Shown in pieces: positions 44,190-56,779 of a stretch of DNA of 64,000 nucleotides. Made by a program: the position numbers and the translations under genes. The number at the start of each line of letters is the position of its first letter. The first letter of the stretch is position 1. Source of the DNA: Alloascoidea africana (lineage: Eukaryota > Ascomycota > Alloascoideomycetes > Alloascoideales > Alloascoideaceae); assembly GCA_030581615.1 (NCBI GenBank), contig JAKTTT010000002.1, forward strand, positions 806,001 to 870,000, written 5' to 3'. The notes under the pieces were generated by a model, which saw only the letters and a program-made list of their open reading frames with translations, had not been told where the DNA came from and did not search any database.

Positions 44190-45305
44190 GAAAAGTACGC
44201 ATTAGATTATATATTTTTTTTGGTTTGAAAAACGGATTAGATGATTTTAGATCCATATTCGATTGTTGTTTTGTTTATCATGGACTATTGAAGACGAGTT
44301 TATACACAGAAGATTTTGTACCACTGACAATTGGGACAATAAGTAACAATAAAGTGGGTCATAGAGCTGAGCCAATGCTTTACTTTTTTTGAAGCAACAA
44401 CCATCACCCTGATGGTTTAACCTCATATTTATTCTTTGATGACTTGAAAAGTTTGATGACTTTAGTTCAGAAGATATACATAATGACTAAGTTCTCTCTG
44501 CATTGTGTATTATTGAGACCATAGACTTAGTTTTGTTGCCTGTTGAGCATATTATAACAAGTTTCATTTTATCGTTTTTGGTATTCAGTGTGGTCTGCAT
44601 TTGCTTGTGGAGCAGTTTCAATCTTATTCGGGATGGTTTCAATCAAGCTCTGGCAAACTGAGATTGGAATGCCTATTTTCTTCAATCCTGAATCCAGGTT
44701 CGTTGATCCTAGCTCAGGATATTTAGTATTTTTCATCGTTCCACTTATTTCCCGTTATTCACCAATAATTTCAATTTTTTTCCTAAAATTGAGGAGAAAA
44801 TATTATTAGTGAACGGTTTTTTCAACCCTGTAATGAAATTCAACAGAATACAGATTCCTATATCTCTGCAACGCATCGGGCGCTTAGCTTTAGGTCACTT
44901 TGGAAGACTTGAATAGCAAGAAGGATTTCAGTCTCTCTATTTGTCTGTGGGATGTTGGATGGTTGATAAGTAGCTGATCATCAAATGGGAATCATTTTTG
45001 GCGCACTTGCATATTAAGTGCGTTATTGTAGGAAGCAATATTGGCTCTGCAAAATGTGATTGATCACTTAAAAATAGAGAATGAACAATTGTCAAGATAT
45101 TTGCGACTATCAGGAAGGACACATAATTACATGTTTAGCTGATTAGTCACTACTATAAGGGTGTTTATCTATTCATATACACCAAACTTCTGATGACGTC
45201 GCGATCCTGTTAGATGTTGATAGGAGTCGAGAAGTTACCCTCCCGCCGCAATTGAACATGATACATGCCACTAGACCAATTCCTGATTACCAAACACCAG
45301 GAACA
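44190..45305. other. Intergenic region with one coding-looking fragment
   Basis: At 44588-44809 a frame reads like two membrane helices around IGMPIFFNPESRFVDPSSGY and follows a TTTGGTATTCAG acceptor-like site. No other exon is evident, so it may be a gene relic. Before the glutaredoxin gene, GATTAGTCAC at about 45143 contains TTAGTCA, a Yap1/AP-1-type site expected in oxidative-stress promoters. Confidence 0.35.
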
Positions 45306-45856
<551 letters not shown>

Positions 45857-46422
45857 GTTTGGAAACAGTAGGAATAGTGTCTTGGTATTCTTCCCCTTAC
45901 TATTGTTCATATGAAGAAGCAGATTCTATTCAAGATATATAACATAATTATAAAGTACAATTCTCTGAAAACAGAACATGGATGAGTGAATCTTACTCCA
46001 AATTGTATTTCGTCTTTGCTTTTAATAGATTAAGCTCAAAAAACAAGGCATTATAAAAAAATAGAAAAGATTTAAAACAATTTAGAAAAATATAACAAAT
46101 TCTAAAGCAAAAAGTCTCAAAGTTTCGGGTGTGAGAGTATGATGATGATGATGATTATGATGATAATATATGAAAGAAAAACATAGTAAGCAATATGGGT
46201 TAATGGACATAAACAGCAGAATTTTAAAACCAACAGAATATTCAAAAGAAAGCACAAAAAAAAACTAAACAAAAGCAATGAAATTCAATGCAATGACAAC
46301 TCCGTAAACTATCATCCCTTTTTGCACTAGATTTGGGGATTAGAAATCCCCAGTGTTGCATCGACCTTTCTTTTCGGTCGTTGCTTTGGAATCAATCCAA
46401 TAAGCACAAGCGACAGGGCGCA
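45857..46422. other. Convergent 3' region
   Basis: AT-rich sequence with a GAT repeat near 46140-46165. It holds the 3' ends of the glutaredoxin and BIK1 genes; no other gene is seen. Confidence 0.5.
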
Positions 46423-49400
46423 CTAGTAGTCACTGTCAGTGACAGTTGGACAATCCGCAGCCTCGTGGCCTTCTTCATCACATAGCGGGCACCATGGTTT
46501 CCTCTGTCCATCAGGAGAATCGAGTCCTTCAAACTCGACCAGATTTATCCGGCTGGCGCGTTTCGCAAACACGTCATTAGGATTTGTGATATTTAATTTG
46601 GGGGTTTCAATTTCGGGGGCAAGGTCAAGCGTCACTTTTTTTGTTTCATGGGGAGAGTCTGATGATGACTGTTTTGTTTCTTTTTCCTCTTTTTCTTCCG
46701 TCTCAATTTTCACAAGTTGTACTTTTATTTCAGGTTCTGTTTCAACTTTAACTTCAGGAAGGTGCTGTACCTCTTTCTCAGTATCTTCTGGAGTCTTGTT
46801 ATCTTGAACGTGGGGGTCGGAGGCTTGTGATACATCAGTTGTAACGGTAGTGTCAGCATTGAAATCTGAGGCTTCGGATGAGAGAAAGGATGACTTGACA
46901 GAGGAATCGTTCGAAGAGTTGTTGCCCGTATCGTCGTTGTTATCCGGTACTACTGTACTTGCCAAAGAGGCTCTTGCCTCTTTAGCTGAGCGTGGAGTAA
47001 TTGGGGTCAATGGAGAATGGGAATATCCGCTGATGCTGTTGTTAAGAGTACTAATAGAAGAGCGCATTCTTCGCCAAGAAGCGTTGGAACCAAGAGAAAC
47101 GGAATTGGCACCGGGCCCAAAAAGAACAGTAAACTGGCTCATTCGGTTATTTCCATGTGAATTGTTCTTCAAAAAGGCAATTTCATGGTATAATTCACTC
47201 TCCTTAATGTTTCTCTTCTCGAGCTCGTTTTCAAGTCTGGAAAGTTTAAACTTGATATTACTCGTCTCCTCTGATTCCTCGCGCAACTGTTTCCTACATC
47301 TTTGGTATTCTCTCATATTTTTGCCCACTTCTCTCTTCCAATCCTCAGAATCGTTTTCTAAGAGTTCAATAGCGTCAGATAATTCGTTATCTGCTTTTAT
47401 CCGTTCTTCTGTTGTGCTTCCTAATCGAGTCACAAGTGCGTTTATCCTCGTCTTTTCAGCCTCTGTTAGATTATGGAAAATGGATGACGATTCATCATTC
47501 TTTTTCTTTTTGTCGGATTCATCCTCATTCTTTTCATCTTCATCTGAAAGAGATATACTTCGTATTCGAAGAAAACTCTGTTCTTGTTCAAGCCTTAAAA
47601 GTTCATTGTCCTTTTGGATTTCCTGTACCGTCTCCTGCAACTGTTTCATCTCTCGAGCATTATCAGGAATAGTGAAAATAGTCTTGTGGAGATTATCATT
47701 CTCCTGTTTGTATATTTCAACTTGTTTTCGAATGATGTCTAGCTCAATCTTGTTTCCAAAACCGCCACCACTGAGCATTGCTTCAAATCCTCCAGTAGCA
47801 CCAGATTCATCATCATCGTCATTATTGTTAAAATCTTTCAAAGTCTCAACCTCTTTGGACTTTTCCTCGAGCTTCTGCTGAAATTCTTGGATGGTCTCAG
47901 ATTGATCTCCAATCTGTGAAATCTTACCTTGAAGTTCTTCCACAATCTTCTTTTCGTTCTCGACCTGGTTCTGGAGAAAGTTCATATAAGAGGACTGAGC
48001 AACAGCAGCTGCTTCTGCCTCTGCTCGAATTTCCGGATTATCTGATGAAGAAAGTCTACCCTCTCTATCTTTGGACAACATTTCAAGCTTATCACTAAGG
48101 CGCTTAATTTCTCCATCTCTTTCTTTAATCAGCGCAGTTTTCTTGTTTAGAGCAGCTCTGCGACCAGCCAAATTTTTAACAGTGTTTTTCAACAGTTTGA
48201 GTTCATTTGCATTTGAGCTTTTCTTTGAAAGTGCATTTTTTTGTGCCAATAGGGTCTCATTCTCTTTTTCAAAATTCGATATGATAATTTGCTGGTCATC
48301 AATCTCTCTTTCCAAAATTGACATATTGGACTTGTCGAATTTCAACTGTTGAATTAGTTTGTCTTGTTCTTCTACTTTTAAAGCAGTTCTGTCAAATTCA
48401 TCACGGTTGTCTATCACTTTGTGTTCTGAAATTTGTTTGTCCTTTTCCATGAGCTGTCTTTTAAACCTCTGTTCCAAAGTTTCAAGCTCATGCTGTGAGT
48501 TTCGTTCTATTTGAACTTGTAACTGAGACAGTTGTAATTTGTACATTTCGGAAGTTTCGTTTATTCGTTGTTCCAAAGCCTGAACAACTTCTCTAAATTC
48601 TTTCCGCTTCATCTCGAATTCAGCTCTTGTTGTGCTCATTTCCTCATTTTTACGTATTATGGCCTCGCTCATGCTATGCAGCTTATCGCCAAATTCGCCT
48701 TGCAGATCGTTGTTGAACGAGTGTAGGCTCTGGGCGTGGACCATTTTCAGAGATCGAAGTTGATGCTGATGTTGGGACTGTGGTTCTTGTTCCTGTTCTT
48801 GTTCTATCTCTGGTGTTAGTTCTTCTCGCTCTTCTATGGTTGTGGAAAATGCGGTCAGATCAACCACGGTCCGCTCCATTTCTTGGAGGACCGACGCCTG
48901 CTGGTCCAACTCGTACGTCAGGGTCGAGTTTCTATCCAAAAGCCCCTCTTTCTCAAAGATCAGTTTCTGGTTATGCTCTTCGATACTCCTGATTCTAATT
49001 TCCAGTTCTTGCATCCGTGCGGTTGGAATATGGTTGTAATCGTCGTCGTCGTCGTCGTCGATGGTACTAAGCTCGTCTATTTGAGTTTGTGAAGGGCTGG
49101 ATGTTCGGGACATGGTATTATTATTATCAAAGAGGGTGGAAAATCGCATAGCGGGCGTTGTAGCGGGTGTAGGAGAGCGAAGCTTCGTATGAGGGCCCTG
49201 GCCTTGGGTGACGATGTGAGATCTGGGAGTCGAGGCGGTGGAGGTGGTGCTGACGGTGGTGTTGGAGTAGAGAGTGTGAAGCTTTATTGAGGATTTGTCT
49301 GCGGTGTGGCTAACATCAGGCGAAGAAATCTTAAAGGAGTCGGTGCTTAACTTTCGCGAGAGCCTGCGGACGATGCCGACGGTCGCGGGCGGCTGGCGGG

Positions 49401-49987
49401 AGCTTCGCCAGGCCGGCGGCGGCGTGGCGTTGTGTCTGGCCATGGCCTGGGTGAGAGATCGCAGGGGCACGAACAGGCCTGTGTTGGGCGACGAGGTTTC
49501 AAAATACTTTGTGCTACAAGTAACGAGGAAAGAAACAAAAAAGTCCTGGCGGTTAGTGAACAGTCTGGGGGACCAAAAGCACAGACCCGAGCAGCAATGC
49601 GTACCCGTTCCACGACCCGCTATTTTTGCCCTGCGCGGCACTGGAACCCGTCAGTTCGACCCCGGCAAACTCGCCGGGCTTCCCGGTCACCGGTCCTATG
49701 TACCTGACTAGTCCTGTTAGCCCGTTTGCCGTGCGGACCAGCTGGCCAAGACTGATCGAGCCAGATCCCAAGTTTGAATTGGCATTGGCATTGGAGCTGG
49801 AGCTGGAGCTGGAGGTAGGGCCGGGGCCGTGGGAGACCCAGGGCGAGCCGCTGTGCAGCAGCGACAATGACGAGGAGCGGTACGACCGGCGACCGGTGCC
49901 AACATTGGAATTCGCTTGGCCGGCTGATCGCAATGGGCTCGTAATCATGGGGCCCGCGGCAGTGAGTCTTCGCTGGTGTTGTAGCTG

Positions 49988-50029
<42 letters not shown>

Positions 50030-50086
50030 ATTGTGTTGGCGATGACCTTGGGCATTCGTCCCACCGTATGCTGGAGTAAGCAGCAT
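46423..50086 (-). CDS. BIK1: CAP-Gly microtubule plus-end protein (Bik1/CLIP-170)
   Basis: Two exons (50086-49605 and 49513-46423; branch CACTAAC) give 1190 residues. A Gln-rich N-terminus (13 Gln from CAG repeats) and Ser-rich segment precede a CAP-Gly domain at about residues 110-175. The intron splits that domain, and splicing restores GKNSGSWNGTKYFETSSPNT. Then comes a basic Ser-rich linker and a very long coiled coil (about 330-1000). The protein ends with a CCHC zinc knuckle (CPLCDEEGHEAADCP) and an acidic-aromatic tail ending in Tyr, both CLIP-170 features used in dynactin and CAP-Gly contacts. Bik1 tracks microtubule plus ends and works with kinesin and dynein. It is far longer than S. 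cerevisiae Bik1 (440) and closer to CLIP-170. Confidence 0.92.
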
Positions 50087-52169
50087 TTATTGGTAAGGAC
50101 CGAAATGGAAAGAGATTGAGGAGGAAGAAGAAGAGGAAATGAAAGAGAGCAGCACCAGCAGTGGTAGTAGAGGAAGAATGGAGATCAGAGACAGATTCAA
50201 GATGGTCTCTCCTTTTTTCGCAAATTTTGACTTTTACCTTTGTCATTTTACCTTTGGCTTCTACATACTGAAAAGCGAAAGAAACGGAACAGCCAAAGCC
50301 AAAGCGCACGCAAAGCCCAAAAAGGCCCTAACCTTGTTGTCCGTTGGTTGGCATGGAGCATGCCAGCGATCCCGTAAACGCCTTACTGGGGGAAAAATAC
50401 CAATTAGGAGCGTTCCGCCGATGATGCGAGGTGCGTGTTTGACTTTGATCACTCTAGTGTCCAGGCTCATTGTTTTTGTTCGCGTAGTATATTGATTATT
50501 TATTTGCGGGATCCTCAGAACAAAACAAAAAAACGAACGCGCTCGTAATTATCCATTATTTCATTGATTTCAGGAACAGTATGTATGTATGGAGATAAAT
50601 GTCTCCAGTCGTCATCAGATCAGAATTAGATCAGGCCTTTGGTGTCTTCTGCTCCTTTATTTTCCCCCTTCTTTGCCCCTTTCCCCTTCTTGTCTCCTGT
50701 CTTTTTTTTCTTCTCCAGGTTATCTCCGTTCTCTCCGCATACTCACTATTGGCATGGTAGGGCGGCAGGTAACGAGGCGTTTTGGTTTTTACCTGCTTTT
50801 GAAAATACTAGTTATCGTTATGATACGCAAAGCTTATCCTTGAATTGTCCAATGAAACAAACAAACACTAGAAAGAGAAAAAAAGAAACAAAAAAAGAAA
50901 GAGAAGAGACGAAAAAAAAAGAAGGTTCAAAACTGTAATTATGGACAAAACAACAAAAAAAGTGACAGCGATAAACCTGGTTAACCTACCGCATTCCCTT
51001 TCAAAAATTGAAGCTTTTGCATGGGCTATGATATTGTGACTTATGAGATGAGAAGTCAGATGCAGAAATAGCCAGCCCCAGCCGTTTGTCTTCTCGATGC
51101 GTCATTGCATTTCTCTCTCCCTTCCTCCCTCCGAAAAAAAAATTGTAGGTCATTGTCAAATCTCTTTGCTTTTTGGATCTATTAGGTTTGTTGTTAATGT
51201 TGAACTTTTACAAGCCAGATTAGATTAGATTACGGAGTAGATAGACGCTGCCACTGGCGGATGAACGTAGAGAAGGTAGGCGTAAGCGTGGACAAACTTT
51301 GATTATTGGCAAGCTCGGGGTTTTAAAAATGGGACTTGATTGTATAGAAAAAGACGGTTGGGTTTCGTACCGCTGGAATTGGCAAAATGTCCCGTTACTT
51401 TTGGTCCATGGGTCATGAGCCAGGAGTCTTGAGTCTGGAGCCCAGAATTTTGAGCATTTGGGCACCGCCGAGTCGATCGTGATTGATCGAACGATCGATC
51501 GATTGAGAGATTTGGTCATGTCTCAAGTGAAGCATTCTCTTTGAATTCTGTAGAGATAGAGTTGAGTAAGACAATTGGGGCCCTGGCACTACCTTTTCTG
51601 CTCTCTCGCCTGTTTCGCTAGGTCCCAAGCTTCTTGACCAAAATAACGGACCCAGATCTGGGTCCAGATCTGGACCTGCGAATGAACTCCAAGGCCTGGC
51701 ACTCCTGGGACGCCACAGACGGGCGGTTTTAGGCCTCTCGTCGCGGTTGGATTTGCAATGGCCCGGCCGCGATTGCCAGCAGCGGTATTAAACATCTGGG
51801 AGCCCCCAACCAAGCCCGCTGGGAGCCGCTGGGAGCCACTGGGAGCCCCAGCCAGGCTAACTCCGGCTAACTGGCATGTGAAGCACCCACGTAGGCGAGT
51901 ATTATAAGCCCGGCCCCGTAGAGGCTGGCAGGGCTGCCCAGTGAAGGGCTCTTGAGAGTCATCAGGACCGCGGGCATCAGCCAACTGGCGAGACCCCCAA
52001 CCCAGCGACCCACAGCTGCACTCTGCACGGTGCTTTTTTCCTCGCACTCTGGCTCTTGTTTCCAGCACTCCAGCTTCCCAGATCCGGTGCTGTTGGCGAG
52101 TTTTCTGGGCTAGACGGCTACGATTCGCTGCTTCTCGGTGCTGGGGGGGAACAGCCAGACAAAAAAAAA
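50087..52169. other. Long divergent intergenic region
   Basis: About 2.1 kb separates BIK1 and the zinc-cluster regulator. It includes GATCGAT-rich sequence near 51475-51500, repeated GGGAGCC units near 51810-51850 and GC-rich sequence just before the regulator. Long upstream regions of this kind are common before fungal regulator genes. No gene is recognised. Confidence 0.5.
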
Positions 52170-55100
52170 ATGGTGTCAAACCCAAACTCAAACCCAAACA
52201 TTACCTCTACTCTCTCCTCCACATCAAAATACACCTGCCCAGCCACGACCCTGCTGCTGGACCCTATCGCCGCCCCACGCACAATGAGGCAAAAAAAGAG
52301 AAGAATAGTCCCGGAGGAAAAGCGAAAGCGTGTGGCCCGGGCCTGCGACACTTGCAAGCGCAGAAAGCAAAAGGTAAAGTGCTGTGGTGGGAGACACCAT
52401 GATGATATGATGGATGATATGATATGATATGATATATATGCTGAGCTATGGCATTGTTTCCACTCCCGCAAGCCTGGACTTCTGACTAACCTCTTTTCGC
52501 GTGCTCAGTGCGACGGCAAGCTGCCCTGCTTCATCTGCAAGAGCAAGAGCTTCGAGTGCTCGTACTCGGGCTTCGACAGACGGCTCAGCGTGTTTGACGA
52601 CTGCGACCACACAATGGCGATGGAGAGGCCCCTTCCCAGCCCAGCTGGCGGTGGACGATCATCCCACCCCACACTCGAATCCTCTGCCCTCCAGATCCCG
52701 CGCCAGCCCGGCCAGCATAGCTATCACACCGTGCTGTCGCCGCCGGCCGGTGCTGACGGCGCTGTTGGATCCATGACGGCGGCGGCGACGGCTGGTGCCC
52801 CTGGTGTTGGTGTTGGTGTTGGTTCTGGTGCTGGTGTCGGTGTCGGTGCTGGTACTAATGCTGGTGCTGGGGGTGCTACTCCAACCGCTACACTCACCAA
52901 CGTCCCCAGCACGGAGCCTGACGACGGCCAGAGCCCGGCAAGAAGCCTCAGTGCGCGCTCGTCCATCTCGTTGTCCCGAAACATGGAGTCTGCCTACATC
53001 CCGCCGTCGCTCCAGCCGCTGCTATCGTTCCCAGTGGAGCCTGATTCCTCTCGCAAAACAATACCTTTGTTGAATAACAATGCAAATGACTCGACAATGG
53101 CAGGCTCTTCGGCCTCTGCTTCTGCTTCTGCTTCTCGTAAAGAACTCGGCACCAACTCTCCAGATACAAAGAGCTCTCCATCGACACGAGGTGCCAACAC
53201 CACTGGACACAATCCCAACATGAGCTTGGACAACAATAACAGCAATAGCAGCACAAATAGCAACAACACAGGCGATTCTTCTGGCAAAAACGACAACCCA
53301 AAAGATGTGGTCGGGAATGTAGAAGAAGGAGGCAAATACACGCGAATGCTCTACGACAAGTCGGGCCATCTCAGATATCTGGGTGAAAGTAGTGCTCTGT
53401 CTCTACTTGCCCAGTCCAGAAAGATATTTCTTGCAAAATCAGGTCAATCGGTGTTTACTCAAGACCCCCAGCGCTTTCATCTGGTAGATACCCCAGGTTA
53501 CAGTCTCTCTGGCACTCGTTCGGATTCCCAACTTCCTGCGAAAGAGCTCGCTCTATACCTACTTTCTCGATTTGAAAAACATGTAAACATTGTAAATTAC
53601 GCCGTCGATACAGCTGAGTTTAGAGACGAAATTCAGGACATTTACAGAAATCCCCTAAAGGCATCTCCCAGATCCATATGCATTCTAAACCTAATCATGG
53701 CAATTGGGTCTTTTTTCGTACTAGCGGCGCATCAACAGAATACTCTAAGAATGACTTTTGCAAAAGATTTACAATCGTTTGTACTTTCCAAAATCGAAAC
53801 TTTCCCAAGACTCTTTTTTGAAAATGGACTAAGTCTTTTGACGGATTGGTGCGAGGATGGCGAGCTTTGGATTGTACAAGCTTACCTACTGGTCTTTCTT
53901 TTTTACCAAATCAGTTGTCAAAGAAACGCATCTTGGATAAATTTGGGTATTGGCATTCGCTATGCTCAGGCGTTGGGTCTGAATAGAAAGTACGTGAATC
54001 AAACTTTCAACAAAAGAGATTGTCTCCATAGAAGAAAAATCTGGAGATCGTTGTATATAGCAGACAGAATCTGTTCTTCCTATATGGGCCGACCCATAAC
54101 TATTGATGATCGAGATTGGGATGATAAACCTTTCTTTGTGAATGATTTGGAACAGAGCAAGTCTATCCAATACCAAATGGTCAAAGTTACGAGCATACTT
54201 GGTGAGATTTTACACGTTGTCTATACAAATGAGAAAATTAGCGCTGGAGAAGCAAAATTTCTAGCTGCAAAGTTGAAGCAATGGACTGATGAATTACCTG
54301 CTGAACTTGAAGCCGGTGTACTATTTGAAGAGCCTACTGAATCCTTTTCGTTGAGTTTGAGAGAACGTCAATCGCTTTTGGTTTTACATCTGACTCATTT
54401 ACACACCGTGTTGCTCCTCTCCAGACCTTTTTTCTTCCATATTGTTTCACAGAAAAAGCAAACTGGTACTAATAACGGTCAGCAACAACAATTTTCGGCT
54501 CTTAGTACCCAGTCAGATGTTCCATCCTCTTTTAATGGTCTCACAGAGTTTTTAAAAGCTTGTGTCCAATCGGCAATTTTATCTATCCGTCTTGTGGAAA
54601 TGTTTATGGACCGGAGAGAACAACCTTTGAGACATCATGCTTTGATCTACTTTGTCTTCAACTCGGGACTAATTCTGGGTTTGCAAGAGATGAACCAGAT
54701 TTACTATGGATTAGGACCACGATGTCATTTGCTGAATCGTTCTATTCGAACTGCAATCAATATATTGGATTATTATGCAAAGATTGATCCAACGGGGAAG
54801 CGATACTGTAAGATTTTGATGAACGTGTACGAGGCACTAAATACAAATGGCTTGTTAACGCATATGGCGAGAGAAACGGAAAACATTCCATTCAATGGAT
54901 TATTTGAAATGTCTTGCTATACTGGTTGGTTCATGGTGACTGAAAAGAATTTGAATGTCGAGACTCAAGATGCAAAGAGTGATTCAGTTCCTTCTGAGCA
55001 ATTGTTCCAGGAGCAGCGGCAACAACAGCAGCAACGTCAGAATCAAAATCAAAATCAAAATCAAAATCAACATCAAAGTCAGAATCAGAATCAGAATCAG

Positions 55101-55904
55101 AATCAGAGCCAAGGACAAGGCCAAGGCCAAGACCTTCATGTACAAGTACCGAGCCAAAACCAGAGCCCAAATCTGTTGGCAGGTCAATATAGCACCTCAC
55201 AGGCAGTAGGGGATGCGCCACTGTCATTCACGCCACGGGCGTTCCATCCTGCTGCAACAATACCATCACGACAGCCACAACACCAGCCACAGCAGCCTCA
55301 ATCTCAATCCCAATCTCAGTCACAGTCACAATCACAGTCACAATCGCCGTTACAGCCACAACGGGCTGTAGTGGCTGGTGTGGCACCGTTTAATGGTGGT
55401 GGTGGCTATGGTGCAGAGTTGGCAGGTACCGATCCTATTCGAAATACCTCAATGAACAACGTTTCTGCACTGTTGGAGTTTGACAATTGGCTTTTCCCAA
55501 CTTTTGAATCCGACATGAACATGAATCTCCAGTTTCCTACAGGAATGGCCAGCGGTGGTGGAGATTTTGCGAATGTAAATCCAGCAGCAGCAATGAATTC
55601 GAATCCAATGTCCGTGATGGCGATTAATGTTGGGACACAACAACTTACAGGTAGCAGTGGTTCAGGACAAGGAGGAATTGTAGATGCAACTATTGGTTTA
55701 TCGAGCAATAACGCCACTTCTATTCTTGGTCATGCCTCACGAGTTGATCCATCATCGGTTGTGGGTGATACCAATGCTGCTAGAGGTGTTACAAGTGGGA
55801 GCATACCCACGAATAAGTTAGTCAAGGTTCGAAATTACGATTCGATGAGCGAGTACCTGTACACCGACAATCCACAGGATATGATGATTGATAAAGAGTA
55901 TTAA
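52170..55904 (+). CDS. Zn2Cys6 (Gal4-type) transcription factor
   Basis: Two exons (52170-52373 and 52509-55904; GTAAAG donor, ACTAAC branch, CTCAG acceptor) give 1199 residues. The intron splits the zinc cluster, and splicing gives ACDTCKRRKQKCDGKLPC followed by CKSKSFECSY. All six cysteines are present at about residues 59-87. A fungal-specific transcription factor domain lies about 400-750 (MAIGSFFVLAAHQQN, LGIGIRYAQALGLNRK, then RRKIWRSLYIADRIC). Long Gly/Val-Gly, Asn and Gln repeats surround it, including Gln-Asn and Ser-Gln runs near 55030-55345. I cannot assign an orthologue. Its neighbours suggest a regulator of the adjacent catabolic genes. ATG 52170 is preceded by an A-run and is the first in frame. 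Confidence 0.88.
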
Positions 55905-56779
55905 CAAAAATATGTTATAAGCTTGAGAGCAAAAACAAACATAAAAAAAGCAAAAACTTTTGTGGACACTGCAAAGACATCGACGAAAAGGTATCTTTTT
56001 TTTTCCTTTCCCTTTCCCTTTTTTCTTTTTTATTCTTTCTGTATTAATCTTATGAGTTGGAATCGAGAGGGTCTAACAATAACGACTTTCAGAAATTGTA
56101 TTCCTTTTATCCATCATGTTTTTCCTATTCCTATTCCTATTTATTTTCTTATTTATTTATTTACTTATTTATTTATGTTCAGAGTGAAGAAGAAAAGGCA
56201 CCTCAAAAAATTCAAAACCAAAACGAAAACGAAAAATCAAAAAAGAGAGAAAAAAAAAACTTATGTATGTTCTTAAACAGATTTATTTTTTTTTTTTTTA
56301 AGAAAAAAAGAATCCCTGGTTTAAACAAACAAAACAAAAAGGGAGAGAAAGAAGAAAAGGTAATTATAAAAGAGACAATAATTTAATTACGCAAAAAAGT
56401 CATTGATTTCTATTTCATCATCGTTAACTTTTTCTAAAAACATAACAATACTCCTGCGTAGTGCTAGTAGTTGTGAAAAAGGTGGTCGTGTGCCATTATA
56501 TCAAACAAGTTTGTTTGTTTTTTTCTTTTTTTGTTTTGTTGTTTCCCCACAATTATAAAATGCCAAATAAAATGATAATGACAAATTCAAACAGTTTGAT
56601 TCGTCAAAAAACAATGCCAAAACACATAAACCAAAAAATATTTAATAATAAATAGATAATAATTTGTGCCCCCACAAAAAGAAAATGAAAAAAAAATATG
56701 AAAAATATGAAAAATCTTCCAAAATCGTCGTAATAATAACAGCAATAATAAATAAAAGATGTCAAGCCACTTGGCGGTA
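55905..56779. other. Convergent AT-rich region
   Basis: The 875 bases between the regulator and the CoA-transferase are extremely A/T-rich with many homopolymer tracts. Frames here translate to Lys/Phe low-complexity only. Confidence 0.5.

Noticed and set aside
46850-47881. A 343-codon plus-strand frame
   Set aside because: It is antisense to the BIK1 coiled coil; its Ser/Phe/Leu-rich composition is the mirror of Glu/Lys-rich codons.
54931-55227. Asp/Ser and Lys/Ile repeat frames over the Gln repeat of the regulator
   Set aside because: Other registers of the hexanucleotide repeat; the Gln-Asn frame is continuous with the transcription factor.
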